64,000 bases of DNA from positions 62,001-126,000 of the forward strand of contig NZ_JBDSPJ010000002.1 in NCBI RefSeq assembly GCF_039912695.1, in the 5' to 3' direction. Position 1 is the first letter of the stretch. Every line of letters starts with the position of its first letter. Below are positions 45,660 to 53,381 of the stretch, in pieces. The position numbers and the translations under genes were made by a program. Below the pieces are notes generated by a model, which did no database searches, had not been told where the DNA came from, and worked only from the letters and a program-made list of their open reading frames with translations. The stretch comes from Pseudolysinimonas_A sp039912695. Its GTDB lineage: Bacteria > Actinomycetota > Actinomycetes > Actinomycetales > Microbacteriaceae.

Positions 45660-45677
45660 GTCATGGGTATCCATGAC
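45660..45677 (+). promoter_or_regulatory. Palindromic operator copy 1 (lipoprotein gene)
   Basis: GTCATGG-GTAT-CCATGAC, a perfect 7-4-7 inverted repeat. It ends 23 nt before the -10 box TAGCGT (45701-45706), which ends 7 nt before the ATG at 45714. Its centre is about 45 bp upstream of the presumed leaderless start, a position typical of activator sites overlapping the -35 region. Same site found at 50985 and 54612. Confidence 0.7.
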
Positions 45678-45713
45678 TACACGGCGACGCCCTCGGTCCC
45701 TAGCGTTCGAGCT

Positions 45714-46274
45714 ATGAAACTCTCCGTTCGTACCCTTGTCCTCGCTGGCGGCCTCGGCGCCGTTCTCACCCTTGTCGGTTGCTCGACCGGCGGCTCCGGC
45801 AGTCCGGGAGGTTCCGAGTCCACAACACCGACCACGACCCCGGTGACTGCTCCGGTCTCGGCGTGCCCAGACGGCTTCGTCGACGCCTACGTCGCCGCAT
45901 ACGCCCAGTACTACCAAGAGGTCTCGATTACCGAGATCCCCGCCACGGACTTCCGCCCGGCGTATCTGGCGCCGTTCCTCGACGGCGGCTGCGCGATTCG
46001 GATCGTTGGCACGTCCCCTCACGGAACTGCCAACGACAGAGACGAAGGTTATGCACTCGGGGCCAATGTCGACGGGATCACGGCAGCCCTCGTTGCGGAA
46101 GGCTACTTCGATGTCGACGACGGGCTGGACTACGGCCACACCTTCCAGCGGGGGGACGGCCAGCTGCGCGATGACGTCGACTTCTACGAGGTCAAAGGCG
46201 TCGCGGACTACGCGATGGAGAACTCATACTTTCCCGGAGATCTCATCGTGCTGACCTCCTCGCTCATCAGTTGA
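45714..46274 (+). CDS. Putative lipoprotein of unknown function
   Basis: 186 residues from the ATG at 45714 (a longer frame to 45663 would start inside the operator). Signal peptide MKLSVRTLVLAGGLGAVLT with lipobox LVGC (Cys23), then a Gly/Ser/Thr/Pro linker, then a globular part (about 50-186) with Cys at ACPDGFVDAYVAAY and GGCAIRIVG that could form a disulfide. No family recognised. Controlled by the palindrome at 45660 with a leaderless promoter. Lies between the DUF885 gene and polA. Confidence 0.75.
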   Translation: MKLSVRTLVLAGGLGAVLTLVGCSTGGSGSPGGSESTTPTTTPVTAPVSACPDGFVDAYVAAYAQYYQEVSITEIPATDFRPAYLAPFLDGGCAIRIVGTSPHGTANDRDEGYALGANVDGITAALVAEGYFDVDDGLDYGHTFQRGDGQLRDDVDFYEVKGVADYAMENSYFPGDLIVLTSSLIS

Positions 46275-46295
46275 GTCGGGTCGCGAGAGTTCCCC

Positions 46296-46335
46296 CGTGC
46301 ACGGACCTGCCGTGCACTGACCTGCCGTGCAGACC
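46296..46335. repeat. 15-bp tandem repeat with hairpin between lipoprotein gene and polA
   Basis: Two 15-bp units beginning CGTGCAC plus a partial third fill the gap between two convergent genes. GTGCACGG-ACCTG-CCGTGCAC (46297-46317) forms an 8-bp stem with a 5-nt loop. It could serve as a terminator for polA or the lipoprotein gene though it lacks a U-tract. Confidence 0.6.
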
Positions 46336-46337
46336 GG

Positions 46338-48983
46338 TCAGTGCGCGGCGGCGTCCCAGTTCGCGCCGATTCCGACCTGGACATCGAGCGGCACACTCAA
46401 CTGGGCGGCGTGCGACATGCGTTCGGTGACGATCGTTGTGAGCTCATCCAGCTCTCCCGCCGCGACCTCGAACACGAGTTCGTCGTGCACCTGCAGAAGC
46501 ATCCGCGACCCCAGTGTTCGAGAGCGGATGTCTGCGTCGATTCCGAGCATCGCGAGCTTGATGACATCCGCGGCCGAGCCCTGGATGGGCGAGTTCAGCG
46601 CCTGACGTTCGGCGTTCTCACGCAGCGTGCGGTTGGTCGACGTCAGGTCAGCGAACGGGCGACGGCGGCCGAAGATCGTCGTCGTAAACCCATCGATGCG
46701 GGCTTGTTCGACGACACCGCGAAGGTAGTCACGCACCCCGCCGAACCGGGCGAAGTAGTCGGCCATCAGTTCCTTCGCCTCGGACGTCTCAATGCGCAAC
46801 TGCTTGCTGAGGCCGAAAGCCGAAAGCCCGTACGCGAGCCCGTACGACATCGCCTTGACCTTGGTGCGCATGGTCGGAGTGACCTCGGCCGGGTCGACCC
46901 CGAACACTCGCGCCCCGACGAAGCGGTGCAGGTCTTCGCCCGAGTTGAACGCTTCGATCAGCCCGGCGTCTTCGGAGAGGTGCGCCATGATGCGCATTTC
47001 GATCTGCGAGTAGTCGGCGGTGAGTAGGGTCTCAAACCCTTCGCCGGGAATGAACGCGGTGCGCACCTCACGGCCGACCTCGGTTTTCACCGGGATGTTT
47101 TGCAGGTTCGGGTCGTTCGACGCCAGGCGCCCGGTCGCCGATCCGGTCTGTTCGTAGTTGGTGTGCACGCGGCCATCGGCGCCGACGCCCCTCTGCAGCG
47201 TTTCGACGATCTGTCGGATCTTCGTGGCATCCCGGTGCTGCAACAACAGTTCGAGGAAAGGATGCGGAGCCAGGTCTTGGAGATCTTGGAGCGACTGGGC
47301 GTCGGTCGAGAAGCCGGTCTTGTTCGACCGAGTCTTCGGCATCCCGAGTTGGTCGAACAGCACTTCTTGCAACTGCTTCGGCGACCCAAGGTTCACCTCG
47401 CGACCGATTTCGGAGTACGCCTTCGCCGCGATATCGGCAGCCCTTGCGCCAAGTCGTTCGTTGAGTTCGGCCAGTACCGGAGCTGCCACCGTGACGCCCT
47501 GAGTCTCCATACGGCCCAGTACCGAACCGAGCGGCACCTCGATCGTGTGCAGAACGTTGAGCGAACCGGCATCCAAACGGGTTGCAAGTTCTGCAGCGAG
47601 GCGGGTCACGTACCAGGCCTCGGTCGCTGGGCTCAGCGCTTCGGTCTCGGGCACGAGCTGGTTCGGGTCGGGCTGAGGAAGGTTCTCACTCAGGTAGTAG
47701 TAAACGAGCGACTGCAGCGTCTCAGACCGCTGAGAGGGCCGCAGCAGCCAGGCCGCGATCGCGGGGTCGATGTCGACGCCCCGCAGTTCGACACCAAGCG
47801 CAACAAGGGCCTTGCCCTGACGCTTCGCATCCCAGACGTGTTTCGGCGCGTCGCCGGCCAGCCACATCGACAGCGCATCGTCGCCCCACGGCACCCACAC
47901 GGAATCCGTTTCGCTCGCGACCCCGACCCCTTCGACAACGCCATTCAGCACCGCAACTCGCACGCCAAGAGCGGTCGTGCCCTGCTTCGACTGCGCGTCG
48001 AACCACAATGCGAGGTCCGTACCGGTGTGGGTCTGCACGGGCGGCAGAGTGGTCGTCGCCGCTCCCCCGGCCGCGAGTTGCGCGACATCGGTAACGCCCT
48101 CGATCTTGAGCAGTCGCTCGAGCAGGGTCTTGAACTGAAGTCGACCGAACAACTCGGTGACAGCGTCGACATCCATCGGCTTGCGGGCGAGATCTGCGGG
48201 CGCGAGCGGCAGTTCGACATCCGTGACCAGCCGGTTCAGCTTTCGGTTGCGGATGGCGCGGTCCTGCTGGTCGCGCAGGTAGCCGCCCACAACGCCGGTG
48301 ATCTCGTCGGCGTGGGCGAGCAGGTTGTCGACGGTGCCGTACTGCTGGATCCACTTGACGGCAGTCTTCTCACCGACCTTGTCGATGCCGATCAGGTTGT
48401 CGCTCGTCTCGCCGACGAGTGCCGCGATTTCGGGGTACTGCTCGGGCTCGATGCCGTATTTCTCGAACACGGCATCCCGGTCATAACGCTTCAACTCGGA
48501 GACGCCGCGAGCGTTCGGGTAGAGCACCGTGACATTGGGCGTGACCAACTGGAGGGTGTCGCGGTCACCGGAAGTGACGAGCACATGGAAGCCCGCGGCA
48601 GCGCCCTGGGTCGCGAGCGTCGCCAGGATGTCGTCGGCCTCGAAGCCGTCGAGTTCGAGAGTCGGGATGTTCATCGCGGCAAGAGCCTCTTGCAGCAGCG
48701 GAATCTGGCCCTTGAATTCTTGGGGAGTTTCGCCGCGCGTGCCCTTGTACTCGGGGTACTCGGCGGTGCGGAACGACACCCGCGACTTGTCAAAGGCGAC
48801 CGCGAGGTGGGTCGGCTTCTCGTTCTGCAACAGCAGGTTGAGCATCGACAAGAACCCGTGAATGGCATTGGTGTGCTGACCGTCACGCGTCACGAAACTG
48901 TCGATCGGCAGCGCGTAGAACGCCCGGAACGCCAACGAGTGGCCGTCGATGAGCAGCAGCGTAGGCTTCTTCGAGTCCGGCAC
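46338..48983 (-). CDS. polA: DNA polymerase I
   Basis: 881 residues, GTG start. N-terminal 5' nuclease (LLLIDGHSLAFRAFYALP, DGFEADDILATLA, GDRDTLQLV, GIDKVGEKTAVKWI), a middle 3'-5' exonuclease-like region that lacks clear catalytic acids, and a polymerase domain with motif A LLTADYSQIEMRIMAHLSED, motif B (RTKVKAMSYGLAYGLSAFG) and motif C LQVHDELVFEV. Works in repair and Okazaki fragment maturation. Leaderless TAGGCT-N6-GTG. Divergent from the thioesterase gene. Confidence 0.97.
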   Translation of the reverse strand: MPDSKKPTLLLIDGHSLAFRAFYALPIDSFVTRDGQHTNAIHGFLSMLNLLLQNEKPTHLAVAFDKSRVSFRTAEYPEYKGTRGETPQEFKGQIPLLQEALAAMNIPTLELDGFEADDILATLATQGAAAGFHVLVTSGDRDTLQLVTPNVTVLYPNARGVSELKRYDRDAVFEKYGIEPEQYPEIAALVGETSDNLIGIDKVGEKTAVKWIQQYGTVDNLLAHADEITGVVGGYLRDQQDRAIRNRKLNRLVTDVELPLAPADLARKPMDVDAVTELFGRLQFKTLLERLLKIEGVTDVAQLAAGGAATTTLPPVQTHTGTDLALWFDAQSKQGTTALGVRVAVLNGVVEGVGVASETDSVWVPWGDDALSMWLAGDAPKHVWDAKRQGKALVALGVELRGVDIDPAIAAWLLRPSQRSETLQSLVYYYLSENLPQPDPNQLVPETEALSPATEAWYVTRLAAELATRLDAGSLNVLHTIEVPLGSVLGRMETQGVTVAAPVLAELNERLGARAADIAAKAYSEIGREVNLGSPKQLQEVLFDQLGMPKTRSNKTGFSTDAQSLQDLQDLAPHPFLELLLQHRDATKIRQIVETLQRGVGADGRVHTNYEQTGSATGRLASNDPNLQNIPVKTEVGREVRTAFIPGEGFETLLTADYSQIEMRIMAHLSEDAGLIEAFNSGEDLHRFVGARVFGVDPAEVTPTMRTKVKAMSYGLAYGLSAFGLSKQLRIETSEAKELMADYFARFGGVRDYLRGVVEQARIDGFTTTIFGRRRPFADLTSTNRTLRENAERQALNSPIQGSAADVIKLAMLGIDADIRSRTLGSRMLLQVHDELVFEVAAGELDELTTIVTERMSHAAQLSVPLDVQVGIGANWDAAAH

Positions 48984-48989
48984 GGGCTC

Positions 48990-48995
48990 AGCCTA
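48990..48995 (-). promoter_or_regulatory. -10 box of leaderless polA promoter
   Basis: TAGGCT ends 6 nt before the GTG at 48983. Confidence 0.5.
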
Positions 48996-49026
48996 GCCGC
49001 CGCATCCGACACCCCTGGAGGGCCCC

Positions 49027-49455
49027 ATGACTGTGAAGCTCCCCGCCGATTTGCACCCCGACTTGATCGCTCGGTTCCGCGACGGAGGGGGTCCGTTGGC
49101 CAACAAGATGGGGATCGAGTTCCTTGAGCTCGGTGCCGACTACTCGGTCGCCCGGATGCCCGTCGAGGGCAACACTCAGGTCGTCGGACTTCTGCACGGC
49201 GGTGCTCACGTCGTGCTCGGCGAGTCGCTTGGATCCCTCTCGGCCGCGGTCCACGGCGGCCACGAGCACGTCGCGGTGGGCATCGAGATCAACGCCTCCC
49301 ACAGCCGATCCGTCACCTCGGGATGGGTCACCGGAACGTGCCGCGCCATCTCGCTCGGTCGCACGCTCTGCACCCACGAGATCGTCGTCACCGACGACGA
49401 CGGCAACCGACTCTCGACGGTGCGGATGACGAACTACCTCAAGAAGATCAGGTGA
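49027..49455 (+). CDS. PaaI-type hot-dog thioesterase
   Basis: 142 residues. NKMGIEFLELGADYSVARMPV, then GLLHGGAHVVLGESLGSLSA carries the HGG motif and an acidic catalytic residue, and GIEINASHSRSVTSGWVTGTCR completes the hot-dog fold of the PaaI/MenI group. A likely role is hydrolysis of an aromatic acyl-CoA such as 1,4-dihydroxy-2-naphthoyl-CoA in menaquinone synthesis; this is inference. GGAGG ribosome site before the ATG. Its stop overlaps the phosphatase start (GTGA). Confidence 0.82.
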   Translation: MTVKLPADLHPDLIARFRDGGGPLANKMGIEFLELGADYSVARMPVEGNTQVVGLLHGGAHVVLGESLGSLSAAVHGGHEHVAVGIEINASHSRSVTSGWVTGTCRAISLGRTLCTHEIVVTDDDGNRLSTVRMTNYLKKIR

Positions 49456-50141
49456 CCCGACGGGTCCGTTGGGGCGCCCTCCCCAACACCTGGGACTTCG
49501 GCGGCCTCCCCCGTCGATCGGAGGTGGCTGGGACGCGCGAAACTCTCTCAGGCCGCGTCTACCGAAGTGCTCGACTTGACGACCTCGACGATGCGGGATG
49601 GGCGGAACTGACACGCTCCGTCGCGACCGTCGTCGACCTCCGCAACGACTCCGAGGTGCGCATTGTTCCCCTTCGTCCGGCTCGGCTCGGCGTCATTCGC
49701 ACGCCCATCGAAGACGAGGACGACGCCGAATTCATGGGCGAATGGAATCCGCTGGGATCACCCCGCTACTACGCGGCCGCAGTCGAACGCTGGCCCGATC
49801 TGTTTCGACGGGCGTTTGCTGCCATCGCGGAGGCACCGGAGGGAGGCGTGCTCATCCACTGTGCCGCCGGGCGGGATCGGACCGGTCAGATTGCGGCGCT
49901 GCTCCTCGAGCGGGCGGGGGCAGAGCGCTCAGCGATTCTGGATGACTACGAACGGGCAGTCCGCGCAGCGAACGATCATCTTGAGAACCACCCGAGCGAG
50001 CACGATGTCGCCGTTGACAGCGACACTCTGCGCGAACGCCTGGTGGTTGCCCGCGCGACCCTCGACGACTTCCTCAGCACCACAAGCGTCACGCCGTTCG
50101 AAGCCGAACTGTCGGCCGCCGCAGCGCGACTGACGGGCTGA
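49452..50141 (+). CDS. Tyrosine/serine protein phosphatase (DSP-like)
   Basis: The GTG at 49452 overlaps the previous stop, giving 229 residues. Active-site loop HCAAGRDRTGQIAALLLERAG has the Cys-X5-Arg signature; WDFGGLPRRSEVAGTRETLSGRVYRSARLDDL and VVDLRNDSEV match the tyrosine phosphatase family Y_phosphatase3 seen in mycobacterial PtpB. PtpB-like enzymes may dephosphorylate proteins or phosphoinositides; here no secretion signal is seen. Co-transcribed with the thioesterase gene. Confidence 0.83.
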   Translation: MTRRVRWGALPNTWDFGGLPRRSEVAGTRETLSGRVYRSARLDDLDDAGWAELTRSVATVVDLRNDSEVRIVPLRPARLGVIRTPIEDEDDAEFMGEWNPLGSPRYYAAAVERWPDLFRRAFAAIAEAPEGGVLIHCAAGRDRTGQIAALLLERAGAERSAILDDYERAVRAANDHLENHPSEHDVAVDSDTLRERLVVARATLDDFLSTTSVTPFEAELSAAAARLTG

Positions 50142-50162
50142 ACGCCTACTTCTGCTTTACGC

Positions 50163-50768
50163 CTACTTCTTGGGGGCGAGCTGTTCGACGATCGCGACGG
50201 CGACGTCATGCATCGTGAGGCGACGATCCATGGATGCCTTCTGAATCCAGCGGAACGCGTCGGGCTCCGAGAGCCCCATCTTCTCGTTGAGCAACCCCTT
50301 GGCCCGATCCACGAGCTTGCGGGTCTCGAAACGCTCAACCATGTCAGCGACTTCGGCCTCGAGTGTGACGATCTGCTGATAGCGACTGAGCGCGATCTCG
50401 ATTGCCGGCAACAGGTCGTTCGGAGTGAACGGCTTTACGACGTAAGCCATCGCGCCAGCCTCGCTCGCGCGTTCGACCAGCTCCTTCTGACTGAACGCCG
50501 TCAGCAGCACGACCGGAGCAATGTGGTTCTTCGCCAGCCGCTCAGCCGCTGAGATGCCATCGAGCTTCGGCATCTTGACATCCATGATCACGAGATCGGG
50601 CTTGAGCTCGGTTGCGAGCGCCACGGCGGTCTCGCCATCACCCGCCTCGCCGACAACCTCGAAGCCGTTGTCGCGCAGAATTTCGACGATGTCGAGCCGG
50701 ATGAGCGACTCATCTTCGGCGACAACCACGCGTCGAGGAGCGGTCGGGGTCTCCAGCGGATCGCTCAC
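50163..50768 (-). CDS. ANTAR-domain response regulator (PdtaR-like)
   Basis: 201 residues: receiver (about 12-125) with Asp63 in IMDVKMPKLDG, Thr90 and Lys112 (VVKPF), then an ANTAR RNA-binding domain (about 135-195: LVDRAKGLLNEKMGLSEPDAFRWIQKASMDRRLTM). It resembles mycobacterial PdtaR (Rv1626), an anti-terminator controlled by kinase PdtaS, often encoded near polA as here. No kinase lies next to it. GTG start with leaderless TAGGCT-N6. ANTAR targets would be paired hexanucleotide-loop hairpins. Confidence 0.9.
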   Translation of the reverse strand: MSDPLETPTAPRRVVVAEDESLIRLDIVEILRDNGFEVVGEAGDGETAVALATELKPDLVIMDVKMPKLDGISAAERLAKNHIAPVVLLTAFSQKELVERASEAGAMAYVVKPFTPNDLLPAIEIALSRYQQIVTLEAEVADMVERFETRKLVDRAKGLLNEKMGLSEPDAFRWIQKASMDRRLTMHDVAVAIVEQLAPKK

Positions 50769-50774
50769 GCGTCG

Positions 50775-50780
50775 AGCCTA
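50775..50780 (-). promoter_or_regulatory. -10 box of leaderless ANTAR-regulator promoter
   Basis: TAGGCT ends 6 nt before the GTG at 50768, between this gene and the divergent tRNA-Leu gene. Confidence 0.5.
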
Positions 50781-50820
50781 CGGTATCGTTCCCGTTGCCG
50801 CGGTTCTTGAAGTCGCGTGC

Positions 50821-50903
50821 GCCGGATTGGCGGAATGGCAGACGCGACCGACTCAAAATCGGTTGCCCGAAAGGGCATGAGGGTTCGAGTCCCTCATCCG
50901 GTA
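50821..50903 (+). tRNA. tRNA-Leu (anticodon CAA)
   Basis: An 83-nt cloverleaf: acceptor GCCGGAT pairs with ATCCGGT (first pair G-U) followed by discriminator A; the anticodon arm CCGA-CTCAAAA-TCGG gives anticodon CAA reading UUG; a long variable arm (TTGCCCGAAAGGGCA) marks a type II leucine tRNA; T arm GAGGGTTCGAGTCCCTC. CCA is not encoded. No duplicated 3' end is seen nearby, so no sign of an integrated element at this tRNA. Confidence 0.95.
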
Positions 50904-50984
50904 CAAACTCCTGTGACGAAAGTGACGCCATCCCACATCCTCGACGATCACTCCAGCTTTCGGATGCGTTGCTGGCCGAGGGGT

Positions 50985-51002
50985 GTCAGGGAAAGCCATG
51001 AC
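50985..51002 (+). promoter_or_regulatory. Palindromic operator copy 3 (polytopic membrane protein gene)
   Basis: GTCAGGG-AAAG-CCATGAC, 7-4-7 with one mismatch to the palindrome at 45660. It ends 22 nt before the -10 TAGGTT (51025-51030), which is 6 nt before the ATG at 51037. The centre is about 43 bp before the start, and the -10 is preceded by TCCC exactly as at copy 1. Confidence 0.65.
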
Positions 51003-51036
51003 TGGCATCGATTTTCGTCGTCCCTAGGTTCTAATC

Positions 51037-52692
51037 ATGAGGACCCAACGGCGCCCCCTGGTCGCGACCCTGCTCACCCTGGTGGTGGGCCTCGTGCTGT
51101 CGACACCGCTCGCGGTCGCCGCGGCCGACGATGACGGACCGGCGGGCAACTACGTCGGAACGATTCACTACGGTACGGCCTTCGCTGGGGAGCCGGTCGA
51201 GTACTCGGACTTCGCGGGGTCGTACTTCGTCTCGTGCAACGGCAGATCGTGCTCCACGCAGGGCGATCTGAGAGATGCTGCGCTCCCGGTCGAGGTGGGA
51301 ACCCAGACGGAAAGCGAGTTTGCGGCGTTAGGCGACGAGTGCGCCGCGTATGTACACAGCCTCGAAGATAACTCTCCCCAGGATCCCGGCAGCCCGTACT
51401 TCTGGGCACCGGCGGTGACGGCGACCGTCTCACTCGACGGTGACACGCTGACGGTGATCGAAGGCACACCCGTCGCCCGAAACTTCACGTGCCCCGGAAA
51501 CGACACCGTGTTCGGCTCGTGGCAATACATCAGTGAGTTCACAGGCACTCTCGTTGCTGACACCGCCGACGCGGGCCTGACGCTCGCGCCCGACGAGGTC
51601 AGCGGCGAAACCGGGTCGCCGGCGTACTGGATCCCGACCACCGCGCCACTCACGGCCGATGAGCCGAGCGTTCTCAGCGGACTCCCGACCATCGCGGAGG
51701 CGATCACCCCGTTGCGAGTCGGGGTCGCCGCCACCGGGGCTATCGTGCTGGCTTTGCTCATGGCGTTTCCGTCCCGCCTCCTGAGCGGAGTTCGCGACCG
51801 GCTGGTGGAACGACTCAAAGCCTGGCGAAGCAAGCGTCAAGCGTCGCGAGCAGCTCGAACGGGTAAACCGGCGCCGAGGGGGAAGCCCGAGCGCGTACGG
51901 AAGCCCTACGAAGGATGGCTTCTCGCGATCGTGGGCCTGTTGATCGCGAGCGCTATTGCGGTCTTTGTTGACCCACGCGCAGGTTTCGACGGCGGCACGC
52001 TGAGGCTGCTCGGTTCTGTATTCGTCGCGTTCGTCGCTGAAGTTGCGCTGGGCTGGTTCGTGCTGATCTTCGTGGTCCGCCGCACCAATCCCGGAGCGAC
52101 GGCCTGGTTTACTTTCAAACCCTGGCTGCTGCTCGCGGTCGTCGGTGCCGTGATTTTCGCCCGTCTCACGGGTTTGCAGCCCGGGATTGCGTTCGGCGCC
52201 GTCGCCGCAGTGGCCTTCGCCTCCATCGTGAACGAGAGAGACCGTGCTCGGTTCACGTTCGTCGGTATCGCCTATGCGTTCGTCTTGGCGATAATCGCAT
52301 GGGTCGGGTACAGCGTGCTGGCGGGTATGGCGGACGCGAATCCCGACGCCGGGTTGCTCTTCGCGCACGAGTCTCTGGCGGCGGCGACGGTCGCGGGAAT
52401 CTCCTTGCTACCCCTCCTGCTCGTCCCGGTTCGCGGCATGCCAGGCTTCGAGATCTACGGCTGGAATCGTCTGCTGTGGGGCGCGTCGTACGTTGTCGGG
52501 CTGATCACATTCCTGCTCGTGCTGCTGCCGATGCCGACATCGTGGAAGGAGGTCGCGATTTCGTTCTGGGCGTGGCTCGGTCTCTTCGGGCTCTACGCGG
52601 TGGCAGCGACTGCCGTCTGGCTCGTTGTTGCGAAGCCCTGGACACCGCAGCCCACGACAGCCGCTCCCGAGAAGGTCGCCGAAAGGGTCTAG
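51037..52692 (+). CDS. Multi-helix membrane protein with Cys-rich extracellular domain
   Basis: 551 residues. A signal peptide (about 1-30) leads to an extracytoplasmic domain (31-215) with at least four Cys (SCNGRSC, ECAAYV, FTCPG) that may form disulfides. Then come about nine membrane helices, with a basic cytoplasmic loop at 255-290 (RLVERLKAWRSKRQASRAARTGKPAPRG). LLMAFPSRLLSGVRDRL resembles the motif of an actinobacterial group that I recall as FGLLP-motif membrane proteins; this is from memory and uncertain. Function unknown. Controlled by the palindrome at 50985. Possibly a sensor or channel of envelope state. Confidence 0.75.
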   Translation: MRTQRRPLVATLLTLVVGLVLSTPLAVAAADDDGPAGNYVGTIHYGTAFAGEPVEYSDFAGSYFVSCNGRSCSTQGDLRDAALPVEVGTQTESEFAALGDECAAYVHSLEDNSPQDPGSPYFWAPAVTATVSLDGDTLTVIEGTPVARNFTCPGNDTVFGSWQYISEFTGTLVADTADAGLTLAPDEVSGETGSPAYWIPTTAPLTADEPSVLSGLPTIAEAITPLRVGVAATGAIVLALLMAFPSRLLSGVRDRLVERLKAWRSKRQASRAARTGKPAPRGKPERVRKPYEGWLLAIVGLLIASAIAVFVDPRAGFDGGTLRLLGSVFVAFVAEVALGWFVLIFVVRRTNPGATAWFTFKPWLLLAVVGAVIFARLTGLQPGIAFGAVAAVAFASIVNERDRARFTFVGIAYAFVLAIIAWVGYSVLAGMADANPDAGLLFAHESLAAATVAGISLLPLLLVPVRGMPGFEIYGWNRLLWGASYVVGLITFLLVLLPMPTSWKEVAISFWAWLGLFGLYAVAATAVWLVVAKPWTPQPTTAAPEKVAERV

Positions 52693-52754
52693 AGCGCGGC
52701 ACCGAGTCGCGACCCCATCTCTGGCGCCTCAGGGCCGGCCGCGACGACGCCAAT

Positions 52755-52931
52755 GACGTCGTCGTGACCTTCGAGGCGCTCGCCGACACGCGAACCCGTG
52801 TCTCGATCTTGCTCAGCGGATGGGAAAGATTGGCTGCCGATGGGCTGGACTGGCACGACACCGAGATGGGAGGCTGGCTCGACCTGCTCCCCCACTATCT
52901 GCGCCGCAGCCTGGTTGCGTCGGCAAGGTGA
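52755..52931 (+). pseudogene. Remnant of an SRPBCC (AHSA1-like) protein, C-terminal end only
   Basis: One frame reads DVVVTFEALADTRTRVSILLSGWERLAADGLDWHDTEMGGWLDLLPHYLRRSLVASAR then stop, matching the C-terminal strand-helix pattern of SRPBCC/AHSA1 proteins (TRV...GWERL...GW...L). The N-terminal two thirds are missing: upstream is the end of the membrane protein gene in the same direction. No start codon with a ribosome site precedes it. I call it a fossil. Confidence 0.5.
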
Positions 52932-53148
52932 CTGGGTTCCACTCGGCGCGGCCGACGAGGGCAAGGATGCGGCGCCCGGCACTGTTGAGGCTTGGGGTCG
53001 CGACGCCTCGAATCCGGTGGGCGGCTGGTACGGCCTGCGCAAGGGTTACCGAGGGCGCTTCGGGATGTATCTGCCGCCGCTGCTCGAAGAGCTGGGAATG
53101 GCCGAACTCACGCACGACCCCCGGAACAACTCAGTGCGCGCCATCTAA
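52927..53148 (+). pseudogene. Remnant of a small conserved actinobacterial protein, C-terminal half
   Basis: In the frame ending at 53148, GDWVPLGAADEGKDAAPGTVEAWGRDASNPVGGWYGLRKGYRGRFGMYLPPLLEELGMAEL... looks strongly conserved and resembles the C-terminal half of a family I believe is DUF6855. The N-terminal half is absent and replaced by the SRPBCC remnant in a different frame, with a 5-bp overlap. The joint suggests a deletion that fused the ends of two genes. A truncated expressed protein is possible but unlikely. Confidence 0.5.
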
Positions 53149-53381
53149 CCCTTGTTCGACGCAGCGGCTTCCGCGTTGTCTGCTGCGGGAGTCTTCCCGT
53201 GTCATGTCACGATGAGCCAGATCAGGGTTGCGGCGATTGCGCAGAGCACGAATAGTCAGAGCCGCGCCCTCAGGGATATCGACACGTCCCTTTCACAACG
53301 TCGGAAGCGGCAAGAGCACGACCAAGAAGGCCACGAGCTCGAAGAAGTACCCCTGAGACCGAGCGTGCAACCCCGACGAAC
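53149..53381. other. Gap without a recognisable gene
   Basis: The 233 bp between the pseudogene and the FecR-like gene hold no convincing gene. On the minus strand two short hydrophobic stretches (FFELVAFLVVLLPLPTL and LCAIAATLIWLIVT) appear in different frames, each followed by a stop, which could be the debris of a small membrane protein. Confidence 0.4.

Noticed and set aside
50821..50903. tRNA-Leu as attachment site of a genomic island reaching to 54.9 kb
   Set aside because: No repeat of the tRNA 3' end, integrase or phage gene is seen to the right.
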